Assembly: GCA_018056585.1 (NCBI GenBank)
Contig: JAGPFK010000123.1
Span: forward strand, 1-5,550
DNA from: Clostridia bacterium
Lineage (GTDB): Bacteria; Bacillota; Clostridia; Saccharofermentanales; UBA5734
DNA length: 5,550 nt
Reading direction: 5' to 3'
Part shown: piece after piece, positions 1-5,550 of the stretch
Position numbering within the stretch: the first letter of the stretch is position 1
How the letters are laid out: every line of letters begins with the position of its first letter
Program-made: the position numbers and the translations under genes
The notes under the pieces: model-generated
The model's database searches: none
What the model saw: only the letters and a program-made list of their open reading frames with translations
Told to the model about the DNA's origin: nothing

Positions 1-1
1 G

Positions 2-514
2 TCTGGGATTGCCACGCAGACACGCCTGGCTGTGCAGGCTGTTGAAGGGACGAAAGCCCGTATTACGGATACAAGAAAAACAACACCAGGTCTCCGCAGC
101 ATAGAGAAGTATGCTGTTCGGACCGGTGGCGGCACCAATCATCGCTTCAATTTGTCTGATGGTATTTTGATCAAAGATAATCATATCCGCGCGGCTGGTG
201 GGATCAAGCAGGCTGTTGATCGTGCCAGAAAGGGCGGCTCGCATCTCCTGAAAATCGAGGTCGAAACGGAAACAATCGAGCAAATCGAAGAAGCGTTAGA
301 GGCAGGGGCGGATGTGATCATGCTTGATAATATGAGCCTTTTGCAAATGGCAGAAGCGGTTCGTCTGATTGCCGGACGTGCTATCGTTGAAGCCTCGGGC
401 AATATGGCTGATCAGGACCTGCGAGCTGTTGCAGAAACCGGCGTTGATCTTATCTCAATTGGAGCCCTGACCCACTCGGTTCGCGCTTTAGACATCAGCT
501 TAAAATTTGAATGA
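2..514 (+). CDS. nadC: Nicotinate-nucleotide pyrophosphorylase (carboxylating), quinolinate phosphoribosyltransferase; 5' end missing
   Basis: This cytosolic enzyme of de novo NAD synthesis converts quinolinate and PRPP to nicotinate mononucleotide, CO2 and pyrophosphate. The open frame enters from the window edge at base 2 with SGIATQTRLAV, so the internal GTG at 32 is not the start. About 170 C-terminal residues of a protein that is usually about 280 long are present. Family signatures seen in order are GTKARITDTRKTTPGLR, which carries the phosphate/quinolinate-contacting Arg and Lys, then GGGTNHRFNLSDGILIKDNHI, the barrel strand motifs KIEVET and VIMLDN, and a C-terminal SGNM...GVDLISIGALTHS. 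None of these is disrupted and the frame closes with TGA, so only the window edge truncates it. In many bacteria nadC sits in a nadB-nadA-nadC cluster, but nothing upstream is visible here to test that. pdxA follows after 61 nt on the same strand, which is compatible with one operon. Confidence 0.97.
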   Translation, partial: SGIATQTRLAVQAVEGTKARITDTRKTTPGLRSIEKYAVRTGGGTNHRFNLSDGILIKDNHIRAAGGIKQAVDRARKGGSHLLKIEVETETIEQIEEALEAGADVIMLDNMSLLQMAEAVRLIAGRAIVEASGNMADQDLRAVAETGVDLISIGALTHSVRALDISLKFE

Positions 515-536
515 TCTGCCATTGAAAGGTCAGATC
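513..536 (+). other. Small hairpin at the nadC stop codon
   Basis: GATCTG (513-518) can pair with CAGATC (531-536), and CC (519-520) can pair with GG (528-529) across a one-base bulge. The stem begins inside the nadC stop codon. The following bases (TCGTTTCTGAC) are not a proper T-run, so I do not call it an intrinsic terminator. It could be an mRNA-processing or stability element between nadC and pdxA, or chance. Confidence 0.25.
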
Positions 537-561
537 TCGTTTCTGACTAAATAAATATACG

Positions 562-566
562 AGGAG
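562..566 (+). promoter_or_regulatory. Ribosome binding site of pdxA
   Basis: AGGAG lies nine bases before the ATG at 576, within the purine-rich run GAGGAGAAGAGG. It supports this ATG as the start and independent initiation rather than coupling to nadC. Confidence 0.8.
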
Positions 567-575
567 AAGAGGATC

Positions 576-1589
576 ATGAATCAGAAAAATGAAAGGCCGG
601 TTATTGCTATCACAATGGGCGATCCCAATGGGATCGGCCCGGAAATTGTGATTAAGGCCTTATCGGAGCCCTTGGTTTATGAATGGTGCCGTCCTTTTAC
701 GATCGGTGATGCCTATTGTCTGGCTCGTCTGTTACCCGAATTACAGCGGCCTTTGCATTTGCGCCCCATTGATTCCCTGGACGAAGCTTATTTTCGTCCC
801 GGTTTTATCGATATCATCGATCTGTCGCATGATCATCTGGAAACGTTGGAGCCGGGAACGGTTCAGGCTCTTGCCGGCCGCTGTGCCGTAGATTATATCG
901 AGCGTGCGGTCGAGCTGGCTCTGAGTGGTCAGGCCTCCGCTTTGGCGACAGCGCCGATTAACAAAGAAGCCCTGAGAGCGGCCGGCGTGCCGCATATCGG
1001 TCATACGGAGATTCTGGCGGCGTTGACTCATACCCCTGAGCCGCTGACGCTTTTTGAAACGAATGGGCTGCGTGTCTTTTTCCTCAGCCGCCATGTCAGC
1101 CTGCGGGCCGCTTGCGACCTTGTTACAAAAGAGCGGGTCAGTCAAATGATCCGCTGCTCCTGTGAAGCTTTGAAGCGGTTGGGTGTTTTGGATAAAGAAT
1201 TGGCTGTGGCTGGTCTCAACCCCCACAGTGGCGAGCATGGTCTGTTTGGCGACGAAGAGCTGACGGCTATTGCGCCGGCTGTTGAGGCGTGCCGTGCGGA
1301 AGGGTATCCGGTTACGGGTCCAATCAGTGCCGATTCCGTTTTTTATCTGGCCCGCATCGGCCATTTTTCCGGCGTTTTATCGCTTTATCACGATCAGGGG
1401 CATATAGCAACAAAAACACTTGATTTTGAGCGAACAATCTCCCTGACTTTAGGGTTGCCGTTTCTACGGACGTCCGTAGATCATGGCACCGCATTCGATA
1501 TTGCCGGGAAAGGATTGGCCAGCGCTGTCAGCCTGATCGAAGCCATTCGGCTTGCTTCCCGCTATGCACCTTTATATCGGGCTGTATGA
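576..1589 (+). CDS. pdxA: PdxA-family dehydrogenase (4-hydroxythreonine-4-phosphate or 4-phospho-D-threonate dehydrogenase)
   Basis: PdxA-family enzymes are cytosolic, metal-dependent NAD(P) oxidoreductases that oxidise and decarboxylate a phosphorylated hydroxy acid. Classical PdxA acts in pyridoxal phosphate synthesis, and the PdxA2 branch acts on 4-phospho-threonate. The 337 residues match the usual family length. Seen in order are ITMGDPNGIGPEI (residues 12-24), ATAPINKEAL (124-133), GHTE (142-145), SRHVSL (171-176), LNPHSGEHG (214-222), YHDQGH (271-276) and LGLPFLRTSVDHGTA (292-306). By hand alignment to E. coli PdxA, the three metal histidines are H173, H217 and H272, and the substrate residues H143, T144, K280 and R298 are kept, while the position of Asn283 reads Ser289. 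The start is set by AGGAG at 562-566, nine bases before the ATG. The stop overlaps the ATG of the next gene by four bases. No threonate-kinase (DUF1537) gene is in view, so the branch is undecided. Confidence 0.93.
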   Translation: MNQKNERPVIAITMGDPNGIGPEIVIKALSEPLVYEWCRPFTIGDAYCLARLLPELQRPLHLRPIDSLDEAYFRPGFIDIIDLSHDHLETLEPGTVQALAGRCAVDYIERAVELALSGQASALATAPINKEALRAAGVPHIGHTEILAALTHTPEPLTLFETNGLRVFFLSRHVSLRAACDLVTKERVSQMIRCSCEALKRLGVLDKELAVAGLNPHSGEHGLFGDEELTAIAPAVEACRAEGYPVTGPISADSVFYLARIGHFSGVLSLYHDQGHIATKTLDFERTISLTLGLPFLRTSVDHGTAFDIAGKGLASAVSLIEAIRLASRYAPLYRAV

Positions 1590-2881
1590 AGAAAAAACAT
1601 CAGGACAAACCGATCAGGCGCTGGTTTCGTCTGGATAATGCAGCCAAGATTTATCCGGTCCTGATGCGATCGAGGCATATTTCGATTTTTCGCTTGTCTG
1701 CCCTGATGCGTGAACAAGTGGACCCGGAAAAACTGCAGCAAGCGCTTGATTTAACCTTGCCACGCTTTCCTCAATTTGCTGTCCGCCTGCGCCGAGGCAT
1801 CTTTTGGTACTACCTGGAAGCACACGACCAACCTTTCCTTATAGAAGAGGATGTGAATAATCCGATGCGTCCGTGGACCAGAACAGATGCGAAGTCATAT
1901 CTTTTCCGTGTGCGGTATGACAACCGGCGTATTGCGGTCGAATTTTTTCATGCGCTGACCGACGGATATGGCGCTTCGGTTTTCCTCAGAACGCTGATCC
2001 GTACGTATTTATCCTTACAGGGTATCCATATCCCCGCCGGAAATGGCATTTTAGATGTTTCTGAATCACCCTCGGATGTGGAAATGGAAGATGCCTACAA
2101 GCGGTTCTCTAATTTCAAGGTGGCTCGCCGTCCAAAAGAAACACGAGCCTACCGCCTGCAGGGAACCATCCTGCCCGGACATCATCTTCATATCATTTGC
2201 GGTGTTTCGCCAACCGACAAGGTTGCGGAAGTGGCACGTCGTTTCCATGTCAGTGTGACAGAACTTTTGGTCGGCATCTATCTATACCAGCTCTACCGGA
2301 TTCAGCAGCAGGGCGGGTATCGCGTATCAGATCCTGTGCGTGTCTCGGTTCCGGTCAATGTGAGACGCTTTTACCCGACGCAAACCGTGCGTAATTTTGC
2401 TTTGTATGCCAATCCTGGAATCGAGCCGGCTTATGGAACCTACACATTTGAGGAAATCCTGAATTTGGTTCATCATTTCATGCGCTATACCATCAATGAG
2501 AAATATTTAAACGCGCTGATGTGCGCCAATGTCGCGCCCGAAAAGAGTATCTTCCTGCGCCTCTCCCCATTACCGATCAAAAACCTGGGTATGCGCCTGG
2601 TTTACACATGGACGGGTGAAAGCCGATTTACCAGCACCGTATCCAATCTGGGCGTTATCACGCTTCCGGAGGAAATGGAGCGGCATGTCGAACGATTGGA
2701 ATTTCTTTTGGGGCCTTCTCGTTACAATCCGCTTAACTGTGCGGTTATCAGTTCATGTGGTCAGGTTGTCATCCAATTTTCGTCAACAATGGAAGAAACA
2801 GATGCGCAACGCGCTTTTTTCAGACAGATGGTTCAATTGGGGATCCCGGTTCGGATCGAAAGCAACCAGAGCATAAAATAG
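1586..2881 (+). CDS. Condensation-fold acyltransferase-like protein (alcohol acetyltransferase-like), function unknown
   Basis: This 431-residue protein resembles the chloramphenicol acetyltransferase/condensation-domain superfamily, especially the bacterial alcohol-acetyltransferase-like group. The key sign is FFHALTDGYGA, which gives the HxxxDG active-site motif (H122, D126, G127) after about 115 residues, the expected spacing in the N-terminal half. The second half has PVNVRRFYPTQTVRNF (256-271), like the conserved PVNLR...T..NF stretch of such proteins, then SNLG (353-356) near the C-terminus. No signal peptide, transmembrane segment, carrier-protein domain or adenylation domain is visible, so it is a stand-alone protein and not part of an NRPS. 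The acyl donor and acceptor cannot be read from the sequence. Its ATG overlaps the pdxA stop (ATGA, 1586-1589) with no clear Shine-Dalgarno, which points to translational coupling. The zinc-ribbon membrane protein follows after 14 nt, so the two may act together at the membrane. Confidence 0.8.
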   Translation: MKKKHQDKPIRRWFRLDNAAKIYPVLMRSRHISIFRLSALMREQVDPEKLQQALDLTLPRFPQFAVRLRRGIFWYYLEAHDQPFLIEEDVNNPMRPWTRTDAKSYLFRVRYDNRRIAVEFFHALTDGYGASVFLRTLIRTYLSLQGIHIPAGNGILDVSESPSDVEMEDAYKRFSNFKVARRPKETRAYRLQGTILPGHHLHIICGVSPTDKVAEVARRFHVSVTELLVGIYLYQLYRIQQQGGYRVSDPVRVSVPVNVRRFYPTQTVRNFALYANPGIEPAYGTYTFEEILNLVHHFMRYTINEKYLNALMCANVAPEKSIFLRLSPLPIKNLGMRLVYTWTGESRFTSTVSNLGVITLPEEMERHVERLEFLLGPSRYNPLNCAVISSCGQVVIQFSSTMEETDAQRAFFRQMVQLGIPVRIESNQSIK

Positions 2882-2885
2882 GAGG
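2880..2885 (+). promoter_or_regulatory. Ribosome binding site of the zinc-ribbon membrane protein
   Basis: A perfect AGGAGG overlaps the TAG stop (2879-2881) of the acyltransferase-like gene. It is ten bases before the ATG at 2896. Two other ATGs lie in between (2888 and 2892), but both are in other frames. Only 2896 opens the frame with the Cys-rich zinc ribbon, so this site fixes the start. Confidence 0.8.
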
Positions 2886-2895
2886 GAATGGATGA

Positions 2896-3603
2896 ATGCC
2901 TTATTGTGTGCATTGCGGCGTGGAATTGGATCCATCCGAAAAATATTGCCCGCTTTGTCATGTTGAAGTGATTGACCCGCTCGCGCCCTATGATGAAAAA
3001 GTAAAACGGCCTTATCCGACCAGACTGGATCCGATTACGCAGCGGATTAACCGCCGTTTTGTCGGTGTTCTGATTTCAATTGTTCTTGGCTTTTCCGCTC
3101 TCTTATGCACGGCCATTAATTTCAGCCTGGAAAACAAACTGACTTGGAGTCTTTATGTTATCGGTGCGCTCTTTCTTCTTTGGAGCTGGACTGTTCCGTA
3201 TTTTTTGGTTAAAAAGCGCTCTTTTATCCGGCTCTTTCTTCCGGGCGTGTTCGTGCTTTTAGCTTATCTTTATCTGATTGCCTGGCTACAAGGCGGACTC
3301 GCCTGGTATTTTTCATTGGCCGTGCCCTTGGTCCTTCAAGTCGCCATATTGGTTTGTCTCAACAGCTTTTTAATCCGAAAGCACTTCATTCGCGGGTTCA
3401 CCATCCCTGCCGTTCTTTTGATTTCTACAGGATTGTTGGTGACTGGTCTGGAATGGACGCTCAACAGATATAAAGGCAGCCTGACCTTCCCATCCTGGTC
3501 GCTTTATGTCTTGATTCCATGCCTGGCCCTGGCTTTAGCCTGCTTCAGCATCGCACGTCGGCAGGCCGTTTTAGATGAAATTAAGCGCCGGCTTCATTTG
3601 TGA
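2896..3603 (+). CDS. Zinc-ribbon, six-transmembrane protein of unknown function (DUF6320-like)
   Basis: This 235-residue protein has two parts. An N-terminal zinc ribbon has CxxC pairs at C4/C7 and C18/C21 (CVHCGVEL...YCPLCHVEV), likely binding one Zn2+. After a Pro-rich, charged stretch (residues 28-53) come about six hydrophobic segments, near 56-78, 83-104, 111-130, 135-159, 168-186 and 201-220. The protein ends in a short basic tail (RRQAVLDEIKRRLHL). No catalytic motif is seen in the membrane part. From memory it matches the DUF6320 family of Clostridia, often next to an alcohol-acetyltransferase-like gene as it is here. The family name is recalled, not searched. The gene is the last of the pdxA group, starts 14 nt after the acyltransferase-like gene, and no clear terminator follows. 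It may anchor or assist that enzyme at the cytoplasmic membrane, which is inference from gene order only. Confidence 0.8.
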   Translation: MPYCVHCGVELDPSEKYCPLCHVEVIDPLAPYDEKVKRPYPTRLDPITQRINRRFVGVLISIVLGFSALLCTAINFSLENKLTWSLYVIGALFLLWSWTVPYFLVKKRSFIRLFLPGVFVLLAYLYLIAWLQGGLAWYFSLAVPLVLQVAILVCLNSFLIRKHFIRGFTIPAVLLISTGLLVTGLEWTLNRYKGSLTFPSWSLYVLIPCLALALACFSIARRQAVLDEIKRRLHL

Positions 3604-3644
3604 TCATCAAGTCAAGATGTCCTGACAAGACTAGGGTGTCTTAG

Positions 3645-3695
3645 ATATTTCGCACAATACACACCCCATATGATTTGTAAATATTGCCGAAATAT
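3645..3695. repeat. AT-rich inverted repeat upstream of the hydrolase promoter
   Basis: ATATTTCG (3645-3652) is the exact reverse complement of CGAAATAT (3688-3695), with 35 bases between them. The right arm overlaps the second of two AAATATT direct repeats (3679-3685 and 3690-3696) separated by GCCG. The block ends about 20 bases before the -35 box at 3717. That position would suit an activator or other regulator of the hydrolase gene. In AT-rich intergenic DNA such repeats can also arise by chance. Confidence 0.35.
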
Positions 3696-3716
3696 TCTGA
3701 AAAGAAGTAGATTTGT

Positions 3717-3745
3717 TTGACGCTATAAAAATGGCTGACTATAAT
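3717..3745 (+). promoter_or_regulatory. Sigma-A type promoter of the NlpC/P60 hydrolase gene
   Basis: The -35 box TTGACG (3717-3722) and the -10 box TATAAT (3740-3745) are exactly 17 bases apart. The -10 is perfect and the -35 differs from TTGACA at one position. Transcription would start near 3752, giving a leader of about 43 nt before the ATG at 3795. This makes the hydrolase gene its own transcription unit, separate from the upstream pdxA group. Confidence 0.85.
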
Positions 3746-3785
3746 AAACGTGGATTGGCCTGCTGGTTAATCGCTCATTTTTTTT

Positions 3786-3790
3786 GGAGG
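3786..3790 (+). promoter_or_regulatory. Ribosome binding site of the NlpC/P60 hydrolase gene
   Basis: GGAGG sits after a run of T residues and only four bases before the ATG at 3795, slightly closer than usual. It still selects this ATG, which opens directly into a signal peptide. Confidence 0.75.
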
Positions 3791-3794
3791 AACC

Positions 3795-5075
3795 ATGCAG
3801 AAAAAAAAGCTTTCGCCTCAGAAATTGCGAGGTGCTCAGATCTTCACTTTGTCGTCCTTCTTTTTGGCGTCGGCTCTGTTGATCCAGCCGCTGGGCCTGT
3901 CGGCGGCTTGGAATAACCAACAGGAAGAAGTTGAAAAGCTGGATGGGGATGATTGGGAAGAAGGAACAGGCTCGCTTAGCCTTGATTCAATCGAATACGA
4001 TGGATTTGAACCTGAGTTATACCATCGCTCATACGCGGATTATTTTTATGATTCTCAACTGACCGAAATAACAACAATGGATGATTTTGAAGGTGAGAAT
4101 GACCCTGACGATGATGATCTTCCGGTGCCGGAGGGCTATAATCCGGTCGATGAAATCGATCCTGGGGACCTTGAACCAATCGTCAAACCACAAGGCTTAT
4201 CTTACACGGATGCAGATTATATTCTTTATATCAAAGCCAATACACTGAACCTAAGGGCCGGTCCATCGACAGACGCAACCGTGGTGGCAACGTTGAAATT
4301 TGGTGATAAAGTGACGTGTGAAGGCGAAAATGACGATTGGATGAAAGTTCGCTATGACGGAAAGATTGGTTTTTTAAAAACAGAGTACACCAGCAAGACA
4401 ATGGTTTTCAAGGCCGTAAATGAGACCTGGTATGTTGATTCAAACACTTTGAAACTGCGTGCCGGTCCGTCCATCAATGATGAAGTTGTTGCAACCCTGA
4501 AGAAAAATGACAAATTGACCTGTACAGGAATGGGCGATGGTTGGAGTCTGGTCAAAACAACATCCGGGAAGAAGGGTTATGTTGCCAGCCAATATTTAAC
4601 CAAGACCGCTCCGGTGATTCGTACAGTCCGAAAATCCACATCATCCTCCAGTTCCACATCATCAAAGAGTGGAACGGTTTATTCCGGAAATGCCGGTAAA
4701 ATCGTTGAGCTGGCCTATCAGGCGCTGGGTGTCCGGTATGTTGGGGGTTCGGAAAGCTTAAGTGGTATGGATTGCACCGGGTTGACCTATTGGGCCTACC
4801 GACAGATCGGTATTTCCGTTCCGCGTTCAACTGGCGGCTATTACCAAGCCGGCGCCGGCGTTTCTTATTCGAATATCAGGCCTGGCGATGTTATTTGTTG
4901 GGACGCGCATCCAAGGGATGGCCGAACGACGCTGTCTCATGTCGGCATTTATGTTGGAAATGGACAAATGATTCATGCTTCTTCGCGGCTGGGTCGGGTC
5001 GTGTTGCAGAGTGTGAGCGAGTATCGATCCTGGGGATGCAAAATCATTACGATCCGCCGTTTTGTCAGCGGCTGA
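3795..5075 (+). CDS. Secreted peptidoglycan endopeptidase: signal peptide, acidic segment, two SH3b domains, NlpC/P60 domain
   Basis: This exported wall hydrolase is predicted to cut peptide stems of peptidoglycan, typically the D-Glu to diamino acid bond. The 426 residues run as follows. A signal peptide has a basic start (MQKKKLSPQK), a hydrophobic core at about 17-35 and likely cleavage after SAA (38). A very acidic, low-complexity segment spans about 41-130. Two SH3b wall-binding repeats (about 143-202 and 212-271) share the cores NTLNLRAGPS and NTLKLRAGPS. A Ser/Thr linker (281-292) leads to the NlpC/P60 domain (about 300-426). Its catalytic residues by motif are C327 in MDCTGL, H382 in LSHVGIYVGNG and H394 in MIHA, with the usual RPGDVICW between them. 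All catalytic residues are present, so it should be active. It has its own promoter and a strong terminator, so it is probably monocistronic. The exact substrate bond is not visible in the sequence. Confidence 0.94.
   Translation: MQKKKLSPQKLRGAQIFTLSSFFLASALLIQPLGLSAAWNNQQEEVEKLDGDDWEEGTGSLSLDSIEYDGFEPELYHRSYADYFYDSQLTEITTMDDFEGENDPDDDDLPVPEGYNPVDEIDPGDLEPIVKPQGLSYTDADYILYIKANTLNLRAGPSTDATVVATLKFGDKVTCEGENDDWMKVRYDGKIGFLKTEYTSKTMVFKAVNETWYVDSNTLKLRAGPSINDEVVATLKKNDKLTCTGMGDGWSLVKTTSGKKGYVASQYLTKTAPVIRTVRKSTSSSSSTSSKSGTVYSGNAGKIVELAYQALGVRYVGGSESLSGMDCTGLTYWAYRQIGISVPRSTGGYYQAGAGVSYSNIRPGDVICWDAHPRDGRTTLSHVGIYVGNGQMIHASSRLGRVVLQSVSEYRSWGCKIITIRRFVSG
4239..4607 (+). repeat. Tandem SH3b coding repeat inside the hydrolase gene
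   Basis: Two units of about 162-165 bases (4239-4400 and 4443-4607) encode homologous SH3b domains. Both contain NTLxLRAGPS, then VVATLK, a D-K-(V/L)-T-C core and a closing (I/K)G(F/Y) strand, at an offset of about 68 residues. Protein similarity is clear, while the DNA has diverged, so this is an old domain duplication rather than a recent one. Confidence 0.8.
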
Positions 5076-5116
5076 AAAAATACTGAAGGGACCAAAGTAT
5101 CCTGAAAGAAGGAGAC

Positions 5117-5158
5117 CCGCTGCCCAAGATTTTTCAAGGGCAGCGGTTTTTTTGTTTT
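5117..5158 (+). terminator. Intrinsic terminator of the hydrolase gene
   Basis: CCGCTGCCC (5117-5125) pairs perfectly with GGGCAGCGG (5138-5146), a GC-rich 9-bp stem with a 12-base loop. Seven T residues (5147-5153), a G and four more T residues follow. There is no matching A-run on the left, so it works for the + strand only. It lies 41 bases past the hydrolase stop and separates that unit from secD. Confidence 0.95.
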
Positions 5159-5172
5159 GTTCAGCCAGACAC

Positions 5173-5201
5173 TTGAGCTGGCTTGCCTGAAAGCCTATAA
5201 T
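5173..5201 (+). promoter_or_regulatory. Sigma-A type promoter of secD
   Basis: TTGAGC (5173-5178) and TATAAT (5196-5201) are 17 bases apart. The -10 is perfect and the -35 matches four of six consensus bases, including the key TTGA. The expected start site is near 5208, giving a leader of about 70 nt. The promoter begins 15 bases after the preceding terminator's T-tract. Confidence 0.8.
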
Positions 5202-5211
5202 GTATATTTAG

Positions 5212-5251
5212 TTTGCGGCAATAGCCTTCGTACTGGCTTTGATGCCGCAGG
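5212..5251 (+). other. Hairpin in the secD leader
   Basis: TGCGGCA (5214-5220) pairs with TGCCGCA (5243-5249), extendable outward by two G-U pairs. An inner AGCC (5223-5226) pairs with GGCT (5235-5238) around an 8-base loop. The structure fills the start of the predicted 5' untranslated leader and covers most of an alternative in-frame ATG at 5242. No T-run follows, so it is not a terminator. It could affect mRNA stability or translation, or be incidental. Confidence 0.45.
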
Positions 5252-5268
5252 ATCAAGAAAGGACGTGC

Positions 5269-5274
5269 AAAGGG
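5269..5274 (+). promoter_or_regulatory. Weak ribosome binding site of secD
   Basis: AAAGGG lies only three bases before the ATG at 5278. A slightly better match, AAAGGA (5258-5263), is 14 bases away, which is rather far. Neither is ideal, which suggests modest translation initiation. The in-frame ATG at 5242 has no Shine-Dalgarno at all, so 5278 is preferred. Confidence 0.45.
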
Positions 5275-5277
5275 ACT

Positions 5278-5550
5278 ATGGCCAAGCGATCATTTGCCCA
5301 GACCGGGGTCAAAGCCAAGCCAATCACTTTTTTCATCGTAGCCGGCATCATCCTCCTTGGACTATTGATCTGCATTACCGGAGTAAACATACCCATTCCG
5401 GGACAGCAGGAAATGCTTCGACTCTACAGCATACAGGAAATCAGATTTGGTATTGATATCCGCGGTGGTGTTGAAGCTGTTTTTAAGGCCAGGGATTATG
5501 AAGGTGTTCCCGATCCGGAAGATCTGGATTCGGCGCGCAGTATCATTGAG
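5278..5550 (+). CDS. secD: Protein translocase subunit SecD, N-terminal 91 codons; 3' end beyond the window
   Basis: SecD works with SecF at the SecYEG channel, using the proton or sodium gradient to help pull exported proteins across the membrane. Seen here are a short basic cytosolic start (MAKRSFAQTGVKAKP), a first transmembrane segment at about residues 16-36 (ITFFIVAGIILLGLLICITGV), and the SecD signature FGIDIRGGVEAVF (57-69), equivalent to the FGLDLxGG motif at the start of the first external domain. The rest (large external domain, TM2-6) is cut off, and secF or a fused SecF part would be expected downstream. The start at 5278 fits the short basic N-terminus of the family. An upstream in-frame ATG at 5242 would add 12 residues (MPQDQERTCKGT) but lacks a ribosome binding site and lies in a hairpin. 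The gene has its own promoter. Confidence 0.93.
   Translation, partial: MAKRSFAQTGVKAKPITFFIVAGIILLGLLICITGVNIPIPGQQEMLRLYSIQEIRFGIDIRGGVEAVFKARDYEGVPDPEDLDSARSIIE

Noticed and set aside
522..553. Possible promoter for pdxA (TTGAAA at 522, TAAATA at 548)
   Set aside because: The 20-base spacing is too long, and a 17-base spacing gives only GACTAA. pdxA is more simply explained as co-transcribed with nadC.
741..1364. 207-codon open frame on the minus strand inside pdxA
   Set aside because: It is fully antisense to a gene with all family motifs, its translation resembles no family I know, and there is no promoter or Shine-Dalgarno for it. It is a codon-bias shadow.
2529..2876. 115-codon + frame inside the acyltransferase-like gene
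   Set aside because: It lies entirely within the longer frame that carries the HxxxDG and PVNVR motifs, and its composition (many Arg, Trp, Ser) is typical of an out-of-frame reading.
3680..3696. AATATT-GCCGA-AATATT as a terminator hairpin
   Set aside because: The stem is all A-T, the loop is tight, and no T-run follows. It is better treated as repeat DNA near a promoter.
3713..3916. Short + frame across the hydrolase promoter and signal peptide
   Set aside because: Its start lies upstream of the predicted transcription start, it runs through the -35 and -10 boxes, and it overlaps the real gene out of frame.
5157..5456. 99-codon + frame over the secD promoter and start
   Set aside because: It spans the terminator tail, promoter and leader, and overlaps secD in another frame. 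Its translation is low in hydrophobic order and unrecognised, while the secD frame carries a clear TM segment and FGIDIRGG motif.

Overview
The window reads like a chromosomal segment from a low-to-moderate GC Gram-positive bacterium, most likely a member of the Clostridia (Bacillota). This rests on four things seen together: strong AGGAGG-type ribosome binding sites, near-consensus sigma-A promoters, a secreted SH3b-NlpC/P60 wall hydrolase, and a condensation-fold acyltransferase next to a zinc-ribbon membrane protein, a pairing I associate with Clostridia. All genes lie on the + strand. I see no mobile elements, RNA genes, CRISPR arrays or phage genes.

Region 1 (2-3603) looks like one transcription unit whose start lies outside the window. 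It holds the 3' end of nadC (NAD biosynthesis), a pdxA-family dehydrogenase 61 nt downstream, an acyltransferase-like gene whose ATG overlaps the pdxA stop (ATGA), and a small six-TM zinc-ribbon protein whose Shine-Dalgarno overlaps the preceding stop codon. The last three genes are tightly packed and probably translated in coordination. The last two have no established function that I know of.

Region 2 (3604-5158) is a single-gene unit. An AT-rich 191-nt intergenic stretch carries an inverted repeat and a near-perfect sigma-A promoter (TTGACG, 17 nt, TATAAT). It drives a 426-residue exported peptidoglycan hydrolase with a signal peptide, a very acidic segment, two SH3b repeats, a Ser-rich linker and a C-terminal NlpC/P60 domain. 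The gene ends in a strong intrinsic terminator.

Region 3 (5159-5550) starts a new unit. A second good promoter (TTGAGC, 17 nt, TATAAT) leads into a roughly 70-nt leader with a hairpin, then the first 91 codons of secD, a subunit of the Sec protein-export machinery, cut off by the window end.

Most of the window is ordinary housekeeping sequence. The least explained parts are the acyltransferase/zinc-ribbon pair coupled to pdxA, the acidic segment of the hydrolase, and the structured secD leader.
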